Source: Neostapfia colusana (taxonomy: Eukaryota; Streptophyta; Magnoliopsida; Poales; Poaceae). From it: a stretch of DNA of 64,000 bases. Under the pieces are notes generated by a model. The model was given only the letters and a program-made list of their open reading frames with translations. It had not been told where the DNA came from and did not search any database. Made by a program: the position numbers and the translations under genes. Where the stretch lies: the NCBI GenBank assembly GCA_030760725.1, contig JASWHV010000003.1, positions 112,252,153 through 112,316,152 of the forward strand, given 5' to 3'. Positions 22,418 through 35,579 of this stretch are shown here, piece after piece; position 1 is the first letter of the stretch, and each line of letters starts with the position of its first letter.

Positions 22418-25400
22418 CTACAACGTACGTTCGTGTGTGGTTCGGGCGTTCTCATCAATAATCTGAACCGGTTCCTCTCGATAAGTGAGATCTGGTTTCA
22501 GTTCTTCGATATCTCCCAGCTGAATGGTGGTTGAAAGCTTGAGGCATTTTCTCAGCTGAGAAATGTGAAAGACGTCGTTCGCACCGGAGAGTGTCGCTGG
22601 TAATTCTAGCCGGTATGCAACTGATCCACATCTTTCCAAAATCTGGAATGGACCGGTGAATCGTGGTGCCAACTTTCCTCTCACCCCGAATCTGTCCACG
22701 CCCTTCATTGGAGACACACGTAGATACACGTGATCCCGGACTTCGAATTGTAAAGGACGTATTCTCCGGTCCGCATACTGTTTTTGTCGGGACTGGGCGG
22801 CTTTTAAGTTGGATTGAATCAGCCAAACTTTTTCTTCCGCATTATTGACAAGATCAATCCTGAAGGTGATCCTTTCGCCGGACTCACACCAATTCAGCAG
22901 TGTGCGGCATTTTCTCCCGTATAGCCCCTCGTAAGGTGCCATCTTGATGCTGGCTTGGTACCCATTATTGTACGAGAACTCGGCTAACGGTAAGTGATCA
23001 TCCCAATTCTTACCGTGGTTGATAGCACAAGCTCGTAACATGTCTTCTAATATTTGATTTACCCGCTCGGTTTGCCCATCCGTCTGCGGGTGGTACACTG
23101 AGCTACGGATCAGCTGCGTCCCCAATGAAGCATGTAACTGCTCCCAAAAATGAGACACAAATAAAGTGCCCCGATCCAAGATGATAGTGCGGGGTACGCC
23201 ATATAAGCATAGAATCCGTGAGATGTATAGTTCAGCATACTTATTGGCGTTATAGTTGGTGTTGACCGGGATAAAATGAGCAACTTTGGTGAGCCGGTCG
23301 ATGATCACCCACACAGAATCATGTTTCTGAAATGTGATGGGTAAACCTACGATGAAGTCCATACTCACATCCTCCCACTTCCAGACAGGAATACCAAGCG
23401 GTTGTAATAATCCGGATTTCCTCATGTGGTCAGCATTCATCCTTCGGCATGTATAACACTCAGACACGTACTTTGTGATCTCCCGCTTCATCCGTGTCCA
23501 CAAAATTTGCTTCTGAGTTCTTGATACATCTTGTTGCTTCCGGGGTGAATAGAAAACTTTAACTAGTGAGCCTCGTCAAAAATTTTCTTCCTCAATTCCG
23601 GTTTACAGGGTACGACGATCCTGTCCTTGAACCACAGAATGTCGTCTCCGTCTTTCCGGAAACACTTCAACTCCCCACTGTCTACACATCTCTGCAAATG
23701 CGACATGCCATTGTCATGTTTCTGAGCTGCCGCTATCTCTTCACGGATCGTGGGGATAACAGCTAGGTTGTAGAGAGCTCAATATGGAATCACATGTAAT
23801 GGTGGCTCGCTCTCTTCCAGCTGAGTGATGGTTAGATTATTAACGTGTGACTTGCGACTCAGCGCATCCGTCACCATGTTTTACTTGTTGGGGTGATAAT
23901 AGATCTCTATTTCGTAATACTTTATCAACTCCAACCATATTCGCTGCCTCATGTTCAACTTCTTCTGAGTGAATATGTACTTGAGGCTTTTGTGGTCGAT
24001 ATATAAATGTACGAGGTTACCGAGTAGATAGTGCCTCCACATTTTGAGTGCGAGTACCACGGCAGCGAGCTCTAAGTCACGAGTTGGATAATTTTTCTCA
24101 TGGTTCCTGAGCTGCCATGATCCATACGCGACCACCCTTCGGTCTTGCATCAGCACACATCTGTGCCCAATGCCAGATGCATTGCAGTACACATCGAAGG
24201 GTTTTGTTGTGTCTGGCTGCGCCAAAACCGGTGCTGATGTCAGGTGCTTTACTAATGCCTTGAACGCTGCTTCACATGCTGGACTCCAAACATATTTGGT
24301 AGCCTTCTTCAGCAGCTCGGTCATAGGCTTGGCAATCTTCGAGAAGTTCGGGATGAACCTCCGATAATATCCCGCGAGTCCGAGGAAACTCCGTATCTCG
24401 TGGACAGACCTCGGGGACTTCCAATTCAGAACTTGTGTGATCTTGCTCGGGTATACAGTGATGCCATACGCTGAGATAATATGCCCGAGAAAAGGCACTT
24501 GCGATATCCAGAATTCGCATTTGCTGAACTTCGCATATAGCTTGTGATCCCGCAGCCGTTGCAAGACTATACGCAGGTTCTTCGCGTGTTCTTCCTCCGA
24601 CTTGGAATATACCAATATGTCATCGATGAAGACACGACAAACTTGTCTAGCTCCAGCATGAATACCAAGTTCACCAAGTACATGAAATGAGCTGGAGCGT
24701 TGGTGAGGCCAAAGGACATAACCAGGTACTCATAAAGCCCGTACCTCATCGAGAAAGCCGTCTTCGGGATATCCTCAGCCTGTATTTTAATCTAGTGATA
24801 CCGGTATCTTAAGTCCATCTTGGAAAAGATATTTGCTTCGACCAACTGATCAAACAACATATCGATCCGTGGCAACATGTACTTGTTCTTGATAGTCACG
24901 GCGTTTAGTGGATAATAGTCCACGCAAAGCCACAACGTCTCATCTTTCTTCTTCACAAATAATGCCGAACAGCCCCATGGTGAGGAGCTCGGCCTAATAA
25001 ACCCCTTCTCCAGCAGGTCCGTCAACTGAGTTTTCATTTCCGCTAACTCCTTTGACGCCATCTTGTACGGCCTTCGGGATATTGGCATATTTCTCGGTGC
25101 AAGTTCAATCTTGAACCCCACCTCTCGGTCGGGCGGCATCCCCGGTAAATCATCCTGGAACACGTCTAGGAGCTCACGGACTACTGGAATGTCTTCCAAT
25201 CTGATGGTGGTGGATTGGTATACACTTGGAAGTTTTATTTCTGGGCTGTCCAGAAATAACGAGTGAGACTTGTGCATTTCTCGGAGCAAATGCATGACTC
25301 GGAGGACGGTGTCTAAAACAGTGCCATGGCGGGTTAACCACGACATCCCTAAGATGACATCGACCTTTTGTCCCTCTAAAGCTATGAGAGACGTAGGGTA

Positions 25401-26858
25401 TACTCTAGCCCCTAAGCATAATGGCGCTTTCGAAACCATCATGCTTGCTGAAATTTTTCCCACCCGGTGAACAAATCACGTAAGGACTTTTAGTAGGTAG
25501 TATTTGCAAGCTGTATTTAAAAGCTTGGCTAATGAAATTATGTGTGGCGCCTGAATCAAATAAAACTATGGCGGGATGCTGGTGGAGTTGGAACATACCC
25601 GCAAGGATTCGTTCTCCCTCCGACACGTCTTCTATGGCGAGTTGGTGGACGGTGTCGGGCTTAGGATTTGCCCGCCGCGCATTAATGGGGTTCCGGGGCT
25701 GATTCCTCCCCGGAAACTGTGGTGCCACTCCGCCGCCTTGCCTCTCGGGGCAGTTGTTGGCGAAGTGCCCTTGGCAACCGCATTTAAAGCATGCGGTTGA
25801 CGGCTGGCCCATGCTTGGAGGATGAAAGCCCGGCATGCATTGCAGAGGTGCAAATGCACGCGGCATCGCCCGCTGCTGCTATTGTTGCTGCGGAGGTGCT
25901 GGTAATGCTGGTCAAAACGCCGGTGGTGAATACGGCTGACTGCAAAATTGCATCGTCGCTGTGGTGGCTGCCAGCATTTTCCATATGGTGAGCGATACAC
26001 CATCTGATATTTTTGGGGAGGACCACCTCTCTCTCCACTGTTTTGCGGCGCACTTCGCTTCTTCTCCACCGCCGCTAACTCCTTGCCAGAGTCCTCTTGT
26101 ACAATCGCAGCATCAATTATGCCATCGAAGCTGCCACGATTGAACATCACCAGCTTGTCCTTAAGGAGCAGATTCAGCCCCTGGTAAAAGTGATCCCGCC
26201 GCTTCTCGTCAGTATCGGCGTGACAGGAAGCGTACATCGCGAGATCATTGAACATCATGGAGTACTCCAGTGCGTTCCTGCTGCCTTGCTGCAGGCGAAG
26301 GAACTCCTGCGTCTTCCTTTTCGTCAGACCTGGCGGTATGTGATAGGCCCTGAAGGCCGTCCGGAACTCCACCCAGGTCAGCACCCGCTTGGTGGGTTGC
26401 GAGGCACAGAAGTTGGCCCACCATGCGCTCGCGGACCCCTGAAGTTGTTGGGCCACGAACTGCATCTTCCGCTGCTCACTAACTTGGAGCAGCCCAAACT
26501 TCATCTCCATCATGCGGAGCCAGTTGTCCGCATCGAGGGGTTCATCCGCTCTTGAGAATACCGGGGGATGAGTAGCCATAAAATCCAAGTAGAAGCTTTG
26601 TTGATGTTCCTCTTGGTCTTGACGCCTCTCTGGTCGAGACGTATTCGCGATCAGCGTTTGCAGCAGTTCGGTGTGCTGCTGGTGCGAGCCCACCATAGCC
26701 GCAACAATATCAGCCAACGTGACCGTTGGTGGTGGTGGTGGTGGTTGTTGCTGTTGCTGCTGTTGCTGTGGTCCCGAGGAAGTCTCCAGAGGCTGTTGGG
26801 GGGCCTCTCCCCCCTGACTAGAATCCTCAACCTCAGGTTTGGCACGAATGCGAGTCAT
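22418..26858 (-). pseudogene. B gag-pol polyprotein, frameshifted
   Basis: Start taken at the ATG ending at 26858 (MTRIRAKPEVEDS), ten codons inside the longest frame, because gag of this type begins near there. A Gln/Pro tract (near 26725-26775) precedes the Retrotrans_gag capsid (WWANFCASQPTKRVLTWVEF). The frame then shifts; a CCHC knuckle (CFKCGCQGHFANNCP) and protease (LFDSGATHNFIS) lie in 25405-25866. RT is in 24792-25463, 24567-24749 and 23881-24615, with a one-base loss just before the FIDD box near 24620-24635. RNase H is in the last of these. Integrase with HHCC finger and DD35E core (SSVYHPQTDGQTERVNQ) plus the following SH3-like and partial chromodomain region is in 22418-23503. 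At least five breaks show it is inactive. Confidence 0.9.
26725..26775 (-). repeat. Triplet tract encoding poly-Gln/poly-Pro in B gag
   Basis: On the plus strand a GGT run is followed by TTGCTG repeats. On the coding strand it gives a run of Gln then Pro. Low-complexity N-terminal tracts also occur in C's gag (poly-Asn, near 55583-55600). Confidence 0.8.
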
Positions 26859-27169
26859 TCTGAAATTCAAAACAGCAACGATCAGCACATGTTATTCTTA
26901 AAATTCCATAGAAAGCAGTAGGTATTGTAGTGACACATGAATAAACATGCACAAAAATTCACATATATTGATAAAGCATAAACTTTATACAAGATACATT
27001 ATTCTCAGTTCCCCGAGAAGTCGTGCTCATGTCGGTACTACCTATACACATGCTACTGTATACACGACATGTCACCTGTCACAAAAGTTTCTACACACCA
27101 CCCTCGCTGTCCTTCTTGGCAACGGTAGACTCACTACTCGGAGTGGAACACGACCTCCTGTGGGTCGTC

Positions 27170-27990
27170 CTATTCCGCTATCTCTGCTGGTGGCTCCGGG
27201 TCCATGACCTCCTCTTCGGGTTCAGGTTCTAACATCGCCTGGATACCCAAAACCACGGGTACTGCACCTACCATTGGTAGGCCCACCACCGGAGGTACGA
27301 GATCTTGCAAAGCATGCACCTCGTCCATGGCCTGGTTGTAGTCTTCTTCCCAGCCCTGCCCCTCCTCAATAGCGTCATCACGCTCTTGAGTAAGTACCTC
27401 ATTCTGCTGGGTCAAGTCCTGTACTTGCTGCTGCAAAGCCGTGATATCAACACGGCTTTTCTTCTTAGCCTTCTTCAGATGATGCAACTGATTGTGTTGC
27501 TCATTCAGTCGCTTGATCGTCAGAAGGAGCACATTGCGGAGTGCGTTGTGGGCACTCTCGAAATGGTCTCGGCGGCTGGTGCTCTCCTTGAGCTCCACGG
27601 CAAGTCGAGCTGTATGGACAGCTTGGCTGTCCATCACGGTCTTTCCTGCCGCCAAATGGAGGCTGAGGTTTGCCTCCGCTGGATTGTACCTTGGGAAAAT
27701 CGGATTCATTGCCTCAAAGTACCTCTCCCTCCACACGTGATTAGCTCACCCCTCCACCGGGGCAAGCGTGTATGGAGTGCCCTCCATAGCTCTCACGTTA
27801 GTTGGCAGAAACGTAACATGGTGTCGTGGGCTGCCACCTGCCACATCTCTTCCAGTTGTCTACCTCTCACCGTGACGGTGAACGGTGCCAAACCGGGTGG
27901 CGTAGTTCCTGCTGGAACGTCGACATGGACGGTCCATGTCTTGTTCCCCTCCTCGCCTTCTTCCTTGGCGAGGTAACGCGGCGTCTCCAC
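27170..27990 (-). pseudogene. B ORF upstream of gag (unknown function), in two frames
   Basis: Two minus-strand frames lie between gag and the expected leader. 27793-27990 encodes WTVHVDVPAGTTPPG and VTVRGRQLEEMWQVAAHD. 27170-27736 encodes VWRERYF, then a helical, heptad-like coiled coil (TALQQQVQDLTQQNEVL) and an acidic, Pro-rich tail. The first frame stops at 27793 just before the second, so the ORF is broken. It occupies the same place as D's intact 259-aa ORF and shares the charged coiled-coil C-terminal half, but I could not align the two with confidence. Upstream ORFs of this kind occur in some grass gypsy elements. Its N-terminal part is cut by LTR fragment I at 28008. Confidence 0.55.
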
Positions 27991-30214
27991 GTACCCGAAA
28001 TATTGAAGTGTGACGCCTGGTCCAGTAAAACACGGAACCCAGCTAATGCGTATGTGTGCCCAGGATGTTCATCACACATACACATGTAATCCACAAACTG
28101 AATTCAGAATATAACCACGAATAATAAGGTTTAAGTGCTTTATTACATCATTCTCTATCTCATTCTTGCAGCGGAAGTCTCTAACTTATTCTAGCAGCGG
28201 AAGTCTTCTAAACTATAGCGGAAGCAAACTAAGCACGGCAGCGGCTCCATCTTCAACTTCATCCCCACAGGCAAGTTGACGGTAGTTTGCACGCCTAATA
28301 CTCCACATGGTCTTTGAAGTACTCTTCTCCTGTTGCTGATGTGTTGTATGATAATGCAAGGGTGAGTACATGTCGTACTCAGCAAGTATAGGAAAAGTAT
28401 GACATGTAGCTTACAACAAGGTAGGAAAAAAAAGCTCATTGCAGAAAGCAAAGTTTATTTCACAATCATGATAAAAACAGTAACTATCTTTAAGTAAATT
28501 TAATCCCAACATGTATCCAATTAAAACATCAACATACCTCCTTCATGATTCACTAATTTTCACATCTCATCTGAACATTTATCTTTCTCAATTCTTTCTC
28601 AATGCTCATAATAACCATCTCATGATCATATCCATCTCATGATCATATATCCAAACCAAAACTCATTCTCACGACTCAACAGTCCCGAAACCATTCTCAT
28701 CACCAAGTCCAAATCCAAAGACCATACCATGACCATACTAATAACCAAACCAATGACCATCCCAATAACCATCCCGAATCCTCCCATCCAATCATGTGAG
28801 TTGGCCAGGCGCTTGTGACCGAAAGCACGGCTATCATGATAGTTTTACACTCTTAAGATGTGGCACCACTTTACCGATAAGTTTGTGATTTCATCACCCG
28901 TCGGCGACTGCAGAACCTCCATTATACCAGTACACAACTGTCGGTGTATGGCCAAGAGATCACAAAATAGCCTTTACAAAGGGGCTACTAGATGTATGGA
29001 CTCACTAAGGTTTCACCAGTAGGCTCGAATCACCATTCTCCCACCTACGGGCCCCCTCTTGTGCCATGCAGTTCCCAGGGCAGTCCTCTCTCGACTCCCA
29101 TTCCCCACGCCTTCCACAGACCATAACAATCTAGCAACTTACCTAATTAGTCAGCTAAGCCGCACCCATATTTGGCCTTGTGGTGGCACTGTTTTCCTGC
29201 ATGTGCTGGCATGAACCGGTCCTTAGATCTACGGCAAGTAAACCACCATCTCATTCTACCACATCCACGAACCAAGCTTGCCTAGATCTCCCCCCGATTC
29301 ATGTTCATTGTCAACATCAAGTTCTTATTATCATTGTTCATATGAGTGCAGTAGCTAGACACATTCTATCTCGCTTCCCATATCCCGTGGACTCAGCGAA
29401 GCAAAAACCAAAATACGACCATACCCGACTCATCAACTTTTCCGGCTACAAGGGTGGTTAACAAAACTAGTAAACTCCTATAAAGGGTGTCCCATCAAGT
29501 TGACTCAATCATACACAGTTTTCACAACCAAAACAGTTCCAAAAACATGGGATCAATATGGTCAAGGGCACTTGCCTTGTTCCTGTGGCTCCTGTTGCTC
29601 ACGGATCTCAAAGTTTTGGTGTTGTAGTCCTTCGTAGTAGCTCCCTGAGTTTGTCCTTCTACTCACGACCACGCACATACAAGATTTACAGCAATCAAAC
29701 ATCATGCACAATCCTTACTCAAGATGCAATGGTGTATATGCATGCTAATCCTATGGTGCTGTTTTTATTAGATCTGTTTGTACGTGTTCTTGCATGTTTT
29801 AATGGCTTGCATGGGGTTTTACGATGAATAAAGGTGTAAGGATCAAGTGTGGACGTGGCGATGATCTCAACTCAAGATCTAGATCAATTCCACCGTTAAA
29901 AACCGATCAACATGTGATCTGTCCACACGAAAAAGCTTCTGTTCAAAGTGATCGAAGAAACAGATGCAAAGAAACCACGATGACGTCGTAAGGTGGTAAT
30001 GGAGACCTACCTTACTTCCTTCGGGGTATTCCTCCTAGCAATGGCAGCAGGACGACTCGTTGGCTTTCTTACAGCGACGGCGATCGTGACAGGGCTCGTC
30101 GGCGGTCTCACCGGTGCTTGAACTCCGGCGAAGAGGTTAGCTCGGCGAGTTGGGGGCTAGGGCCTCTAAGTTGTCAGCTTGGGAAGATGTTACGACCAAG
30201 GGGTGTTTCGGGTT

Positions 30215-30223
30215 CTATTTATA
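30215..30223 (-). promoter_or_regulatory. TATA box of LTR fragment I
   Basis: The minus strand reads TATAAATAG, at the same place as in C's two LTRs (50479-50487 and 58548-58556), between the G-box array and the transcribed region. Confidence 0.6.
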
Positions 30224-30429
30224 AGGGGATAAAGAAGAGTCCTACTCCTATTGGATTTCAAATAAGAGTCCTATTCAAATTGTTTAGGATCTTAACAACT
30301 TATCTCCAATCGATTTGGTTGCAGTATTCAACGTGGAAGAATTCATGTCGGTTTCCTCAGTATCGGGTACTCGCGTACAGGGGAAAACCGCTTAAGGATC
30401 TCGTCCTTCCGCAGGGATAAGCTCCGGAG

Positions 30430-30696
30430 GCTCCACGTGTCCAGCGGAGGCCGGGCTTCCCTTTTTCTCAGAGGAGAGCTTCGGTTCTGCCGCGTGTCAG
30501 GCGGGCGGGACCTCCCTCGTCCTCAGAGGCGAGCTCCGCGTGCGCCACGTGTCTGGCGGGAGGGACCTCCCTCTCCCTCAGAGGTGACTCCGCGTGCGCC
30601 ACGTGTATGGTGGATCGGGACCTCCCCTCTCTCCAGAGGTGAGTTCCGCGTATGCCACGTGTCAGTGCCGGACCTCCCCTCTCTTCGGAGGTGAGC
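30430..30696 (-). repeat. Truncated G-box repeat array in LTR fragment I
   Basis: Units with GCCACGTGTC or CTCCACGTGTCC followed by a GGGACCTCCC...CAGAGG(T/C)GAG block, spaced about 50-60 bp. Four exact CACGTG cores remain before the array is cut at 30696. It is homologous to the arrays in C's LTRs. Confidence 0.85.
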
Positions 30697-33067
30697 ATGC
30701 CCTCTGGACATGCATCCGCCGATTTACACCTCATTCTCTCAACATACCCTCTGGACGACAAGCAATGCCTCAACAGATCGCTACCCGAATTACATCGGTT
30801 TCCCGGTTCCCATATATCCGGAAGGTCTTCGGTACTGTTTTAGCTTGTTCAACAGGCCCGCACACGGCTCGGTCCTCAATCGACACAAGCGGAGTTATGG
30901 CACCCAGACCCCAAAGTTCTGCTGCCTTTACTCTCCGCTCGGTCTCATTTTTCTTGCCATGTGTTCCATTTGCTATCTCTAACTGAGTGGTGTGCCTCTA
31001 GCCTATTCTCATGAGCAGTTCCAACTACATGACTTATACCGAATCCTACACTAATTTATCATTGTAGTGGCTACTCGAGGTTTAAAACCTAAGCCCCAAA
31101 CCCTGGTTCTCTTGGCTATGCAATTGGGTTTTCAAACAAGACTCTAATGCACAATTGAAATAGATACTCAATGTAAGTTCTCAAAACAATAAAGTTTCTA
31201 AAACGGCTAATGCAAACCGGAGCTTGCCTTGCTGCTGGTCGTATGCTAGCTGTTCCTCCGGGGTGATGAAATCCAACACCTCCGGCTCCTCTTCAACCTT
31301 AGCGACTACATGAGATAACCATATATGCGTGTCAATTTAAATGCATATTAGTTTGAAGTTGATATTGTATAGTCTATAAGTATAGCTAGACAGTGCTATG
31401 ACTCTGAAATTTTTACTGTGGTTTGGATACAACCTAAACAGAGACTTGGCCAAATTTCATCTGAAGCAAAGCTCATTTGAGCCCTGCACAAATAAATGTG
31501 TATTTAGCTTTAATTGGAGCTCTTAGGGTGTTCTAAGAATTTTTCATGGAGCAAGCTATGACTTTCTGGAAACTAGATTTTCAGAGGGTTCTACAAGAAT
31601 TGGTTTCATCTAATTTGAAGATTCCTAGCAAAAGATATGAGCTACACCAGTTCAGAGAAAATCTGAAAAATGTTTCTGGACATTTTTCATTTTCTCTGAA
31701 ACAGTTTCATTAATCACACCATTAGGTGGATCAAATTAGCTCAAATGGATCTGAAATTTTTATGGTATCTCGGAAATATTATAAGGAAAATCCTGGCCCA
31801 ATTTCCGAGTTTTTCACCAAAGGGTTATCCAGTTAAAATTCTAAACAGATTAAATTTTGAAGGATTTATTCTGGAGAATTAAAGGTTTTCATGAGGTGAA
31901 ACTTGATTTGTTGGAAAGAACTCAGAGAGCTGAATCCAACAAAAAAAAATTCACTCGATTCGGAGATTCCTAGCCAAAGTTGTGTGGGTTTGAAGTTTGA
32001 ACTAAATCTGAAAATCGGGGGAAAAGTTTAGAAGACTGCACGTGGGTCCCATGCACAGTTCTTCTTCAACCCCCCGTGGCTGCGACGCCCCCTCGCTGGA
32101 GCCTGATGAATCTCGCTACTCCGACCACCTCTCGGCCTAATTCTTGCCGCCTGTGAGTTTGGGAGGGTGAGAAACTCGTCTGTGGCACGAGCTAGAGCTA
32201 CCGGCGGCCAGAATACCGTCGGCGGCGTGCGGTGGATTCAGTACAACTTCGGCGCCGTCGGCCAAACAACCTAGCCTGCCAAAAGCTCGGCTAAATGTCT
32301 CTAAAGTACCAGTGGACCTCGAGGATCATCGACATGGACTCAAACTCGCTCGGGAATGGCTCCAACTAGGTTGTCACCGTGTGCCCACTTCATGCCGACA
32401 TGTTCATGCTCGGGAGAGCTTGAAATACCCCGCTCTGAGTCGGTTTCAAGCTAGGGTCGCTAAAAATAAAATCATCACCGGCTAGTCCAGCCTCTGTGTG
32501 CAAGATTTGGTGATCTAACAACGAATAGGGAGGAAGAATTTGGAGTTCCCGTACCGGAACATCGGTTTGTGCATGCCGGAAGAACTTCACCGAATTCGTC
32601 GGCGACGATCCACAGCTTGATCAACCAGTTTGGCAGAAGTAGTGCTGTGGTCTAGTGCCCCTCTGAGCATCCTCGCTTGGGCGTGAAAACCACGCAGTCA
32701 GGCTGTCCACGAGAGCACCTTGTGGTGGTCACTTTCGGTTGCCGCGAGTAGCGCTTATTCTGAGTTCGGGAAGCTTGAAGATGGAGCGCTTGCATGCTGT
32801 GGAAGTGTAGGACGAGCAACTGATGCGGTTTTACAGCTTGGGGAGAGGTTGTGCACGAGGGTTGCCGGTTTCCCGATTGGAACCGAGGTATCGGCGGTGC
32901 GTGGTGCTGTTTCTTGCGTGAGGAAGAAGGGTGACAAGCAAACTTATCTTTTGCCGGCTCGAGCTCGAGGATAAGGGGTGCTGGGGCGTCGCTCGGCTGC
33001 AGGACTCGGCGAGCAGGTGGTGGCAGCGGCTACGGTGCCGTGGCGCTCACGAGTGCAGCCCGGGAAA
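30697..33067 (-). repeat. B 5' LTR, left segment (left end deleted)
   Basis: Starts within the LTR at a point equivalent to about 47055 of A's LTR (CCGATTTA...CTCTGGACGACAAGCAATGCC). It continues through AT-rich 31200-32080 and the GC-rich block 32080-33067, which matches B's 3' LTR at 20590-21580. D then interrupts at 33068, and the LTR resumes at 45093. The left ~900 bp and the adjoining primer binding site are absent. No gene. Confidence 0.82.
33063..33067. other. Target-site duplication GGAAA of element D, left copy
   Basis: GGAAA at 33063-33067 before TGTAACACC and again at 45088-45092 after GTGTGACA. The uninterrupted site (CCCGGGAAACAGAGC) is present in B's 3' LTR near 21575. Confidence 0.95.
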
Positions 33068-33471
33068 TGTAACACCCCAAATTTTGATTCAAAACTCTAA
33101 ACCATGTTCAGAGGGGAATTTAAAAATTTTTGGACGTGTTGCATGTTTTGCAAAAATTCAAATTCAAACTGGAATTCAAATTATACTCAAAACAGAAAAG
33201 AAATGGAAAAAGAAAAAGATAAACGGGAAAAAAACCGGCCAGTGGGCCGAAACCCGCCAGCCGGCCCAGTTTCCCCGCGCCAGCCCGCCCCCGCGCGCGC
33301 CGCGCTGTCTCTCACAGACAGGTGGGACCCACCTGTCATCCCTAACCCCGCGACCCCGGACTCTCTCCCGCGCGCGCGATCTTAACCGATCGAAAAACCG
33401 CGTTCCTCAGCCGAATTCCGGTCCCAGAAGAATCCAACTCGATCACAACTGACCCACCGCCCTCCCCCGGC

Positions 33472-33479
33472 TATAAAAA
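33472..33479 (+). promoter_or_regulatory. TATA box of D LTR
   Basis: TATAAAAA in a GC-rich context (CCCCCGGC before, CCCCAGCC after); transcription would be expected to start about 30 bp downstream, near 33505. The 3' LTR copy is at 42731-42738. Confidence 0.75.
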
Positions 33480-34805
33480 CCCCAGCCCCGATCGGTTTTT
33501 CCCACGCGATCGCCGATTTTTACTCCGGTGAGCACCGAGACTTCGCCGGTGAATTCTGGCCGATCTAAGCTCGGAAACTCTGATCTAACTCGCTGGTCTT
33601 GATCCACCGCCTCCGGGGAGCTTTGCAGGTGCAGAAAACTCGGAGATTTACGGTGTAAATCCAGCGCCGACGAGCTTCGCCGTGGTTTTGCCTCGGACCT
33701 CGCCGCCGAGCACTTTCTAGGACCCCCGAGCTCGAGAAAACCCCCGAGGTGAGATCCCTGACCTCCCCTCTACCGATCTATGCCATAAGATCATAGTTTT
33801 AGGCAGAATTCTCGAGGATCCGAAACTTTCCGGCGAGATCGCCGCTTCCCGCCGCCGTGCGCCGCCGGCAGCGCCGCCCGCGCTCGATCAGAGCGACGTG
33901 GCCGCTTGTGCGCCGTTTATTTTAAATCGCACGGTAGACTTTCAAATCCCCGCGTACCGGTTCGATGTTATAATCTCAGCCGTCGGTTTAAAATCGGACG
34001 GTCCACGTCAGCCCCGCATTATAAAGACTGGAATTCTTACGTGCTACCCCCTGGGGTTCTCTGGAATTGAGAGCTAGCCCCGGAAACTTCAGATCTAGCC
34101 CCTGGAACTCCAGAAAATCATGTAAATTCATTTAAAAATCAGTTTTAGCCCCTGGACTTAATAAAAATTTGGAAAAGCACCTCTGATAAGTGTAGCTAGA
34201 CCCCTGGAAATTATGAAAATAATATTATAGACCCTGTAATGGGGTGAATTCATTATTTTAGCCCTGTTTAGTATTTAATTTAGGAGATTGAATATGTAAC
34301 TAGTGTTTAAAAATTAAAAAGTGGGACAAACATAATTGTCAAAATTAATTAAAAACTTTCTCAGTACTTAGAAAACTTTGGAGTGAGATAAAAATATATT
34401 TTTGGGCTGAAATGAATCTGTTTCATTTATTATTCACATTTATTAGTATAGGGACACATTTTTAAGTAAAGAATAGTTATAGAAAAATAGAGAAAATAAT
34501 TATGAAATAGTCTACATCAGAAGCCAAGGTCAAAACATGTTATTAGATTATTTAGGACCAGAACCTATACTGTTTAGATGATGTGTATTACTAATTTCAT
34601 AATAAAATACACAATTATGCATAGGAATATAAATCTGAAAATATAGCAACTAGTAAAAGATAAATGGAGTTTCTAAAATCCAAAGAATTCAGTTTAGGGT
34701 TGATAGAAATTATGAAGGCACATATGGAGAAGAAAAATACTTTTCATACATACTTGGTAGTGAAAAGGTGTAGTAGTTTAATATAAGGAATTTATTTAAA
34801 ACTGA

Positions 34806-34833
34806 AACACACACATATATATATATATATAAA
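34806..34833. repeat. (CA)n/(TA)n microsatellite in D 5' LTR
   Basis: ACACACACA followed by about ten TA units. The 3' LTR copy (about 44065-44088) is shorter, a normal replication-slippage difference. Confidence 0.9.
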
Positions 34834-35579
34834 TATAGTATGTAAGTATAAATATGAACACCAAAGTAGGAATCATACACATATAAATAAAAGTGTATGC
34901 AAGCCACAGATCAACACACAAAGTAACCACAACACATATAATGGTGAATGAATTTCATAAATATGAATGTGTGGTTTGTATAAAGTAGAAGTGTGAACTA
35001 TGTCTTATGATTGTTGTTCTTCTTTTGCTATGTGTGATGGTATGAAGTAGAACCTGTTCAAGAGCAAGTTAACCCTTTTCAAGATCAGGACTACCCATTT
35101 CAAGAGCAGCAAGAAGGAGGCAAGTGTCCTTGACCACTTTGATCCTATGCTAGGATGTGTAGATAGAATTATTTGCATTGTCAAGTTAAATATGAAACCC
35201 ATGCTAGGAAGTTTCCCTAGAATTGCATTACCTTGTTTCCTTGTAGCTTGGGTTGGGATTTATTTTGTCATGTCATTTGTTTACATGCATATGCTTAGCC
35301 ATGCTTAGAATGGGATATTTGGGATATGAGATCATCAGTTTATTTTACCATACTCTTGAATGAGATATTGTGAGTTATGTAGAGGTAGGGATCAAGGCAA
35401 GTTGGATGTTTTGGTTGTGTGCTGGGTGCACGAGACTTGGGTTTGTGTTTAGTACTTGCCTGGATCCTAAGGACCGGTTCATGGAGCATGTAACCCGGCT
35501 TTACAGTGCCAACCACATGCTGAGATGGGGCAGCTTGGCCAATTAATTAGGTGTATCCCCGGCGTAGTATGGGTGTGTT

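Larger units (their letters stand above)
28008..30696 (-). repeat. LTR fragment I: C-family LTR, right end deleted
   Basis: Starts TGTGACGCC at 28008 and follows C's LTRs block by block: ATGCGTATGTGTGCCCAGGA, the GAGTACATG hairpin at 28356-28387, low-complexity CCAATAACCAT tracts near 28590-28790, the CTATCATGATAG inverted repeat at 28831-28842, a TATA box (minus strand, 30215-30223) and the first part of the G-box array. At 30696 it stops abruptly and B's LTR begins. The last ~700 bp of the C LTR (its 5' end) are missing and no second target duplication is present. No gene. Confidence 0.85.

Noticed and set aside
27305..27976. 223-codon plus-strand frame
   Set aside because: Shadow of B's upstream ORF on the minus strand; no recognisable domain.
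33104..33452. Basic, Pro/Arg-rich plus-strand frames at the start of D's LTR, repeated at 42462-42711
   Set aside because: Lie in U3 upstream of the TATA box in both LTRs; composition-driven open frames in a GC-rich stretch.
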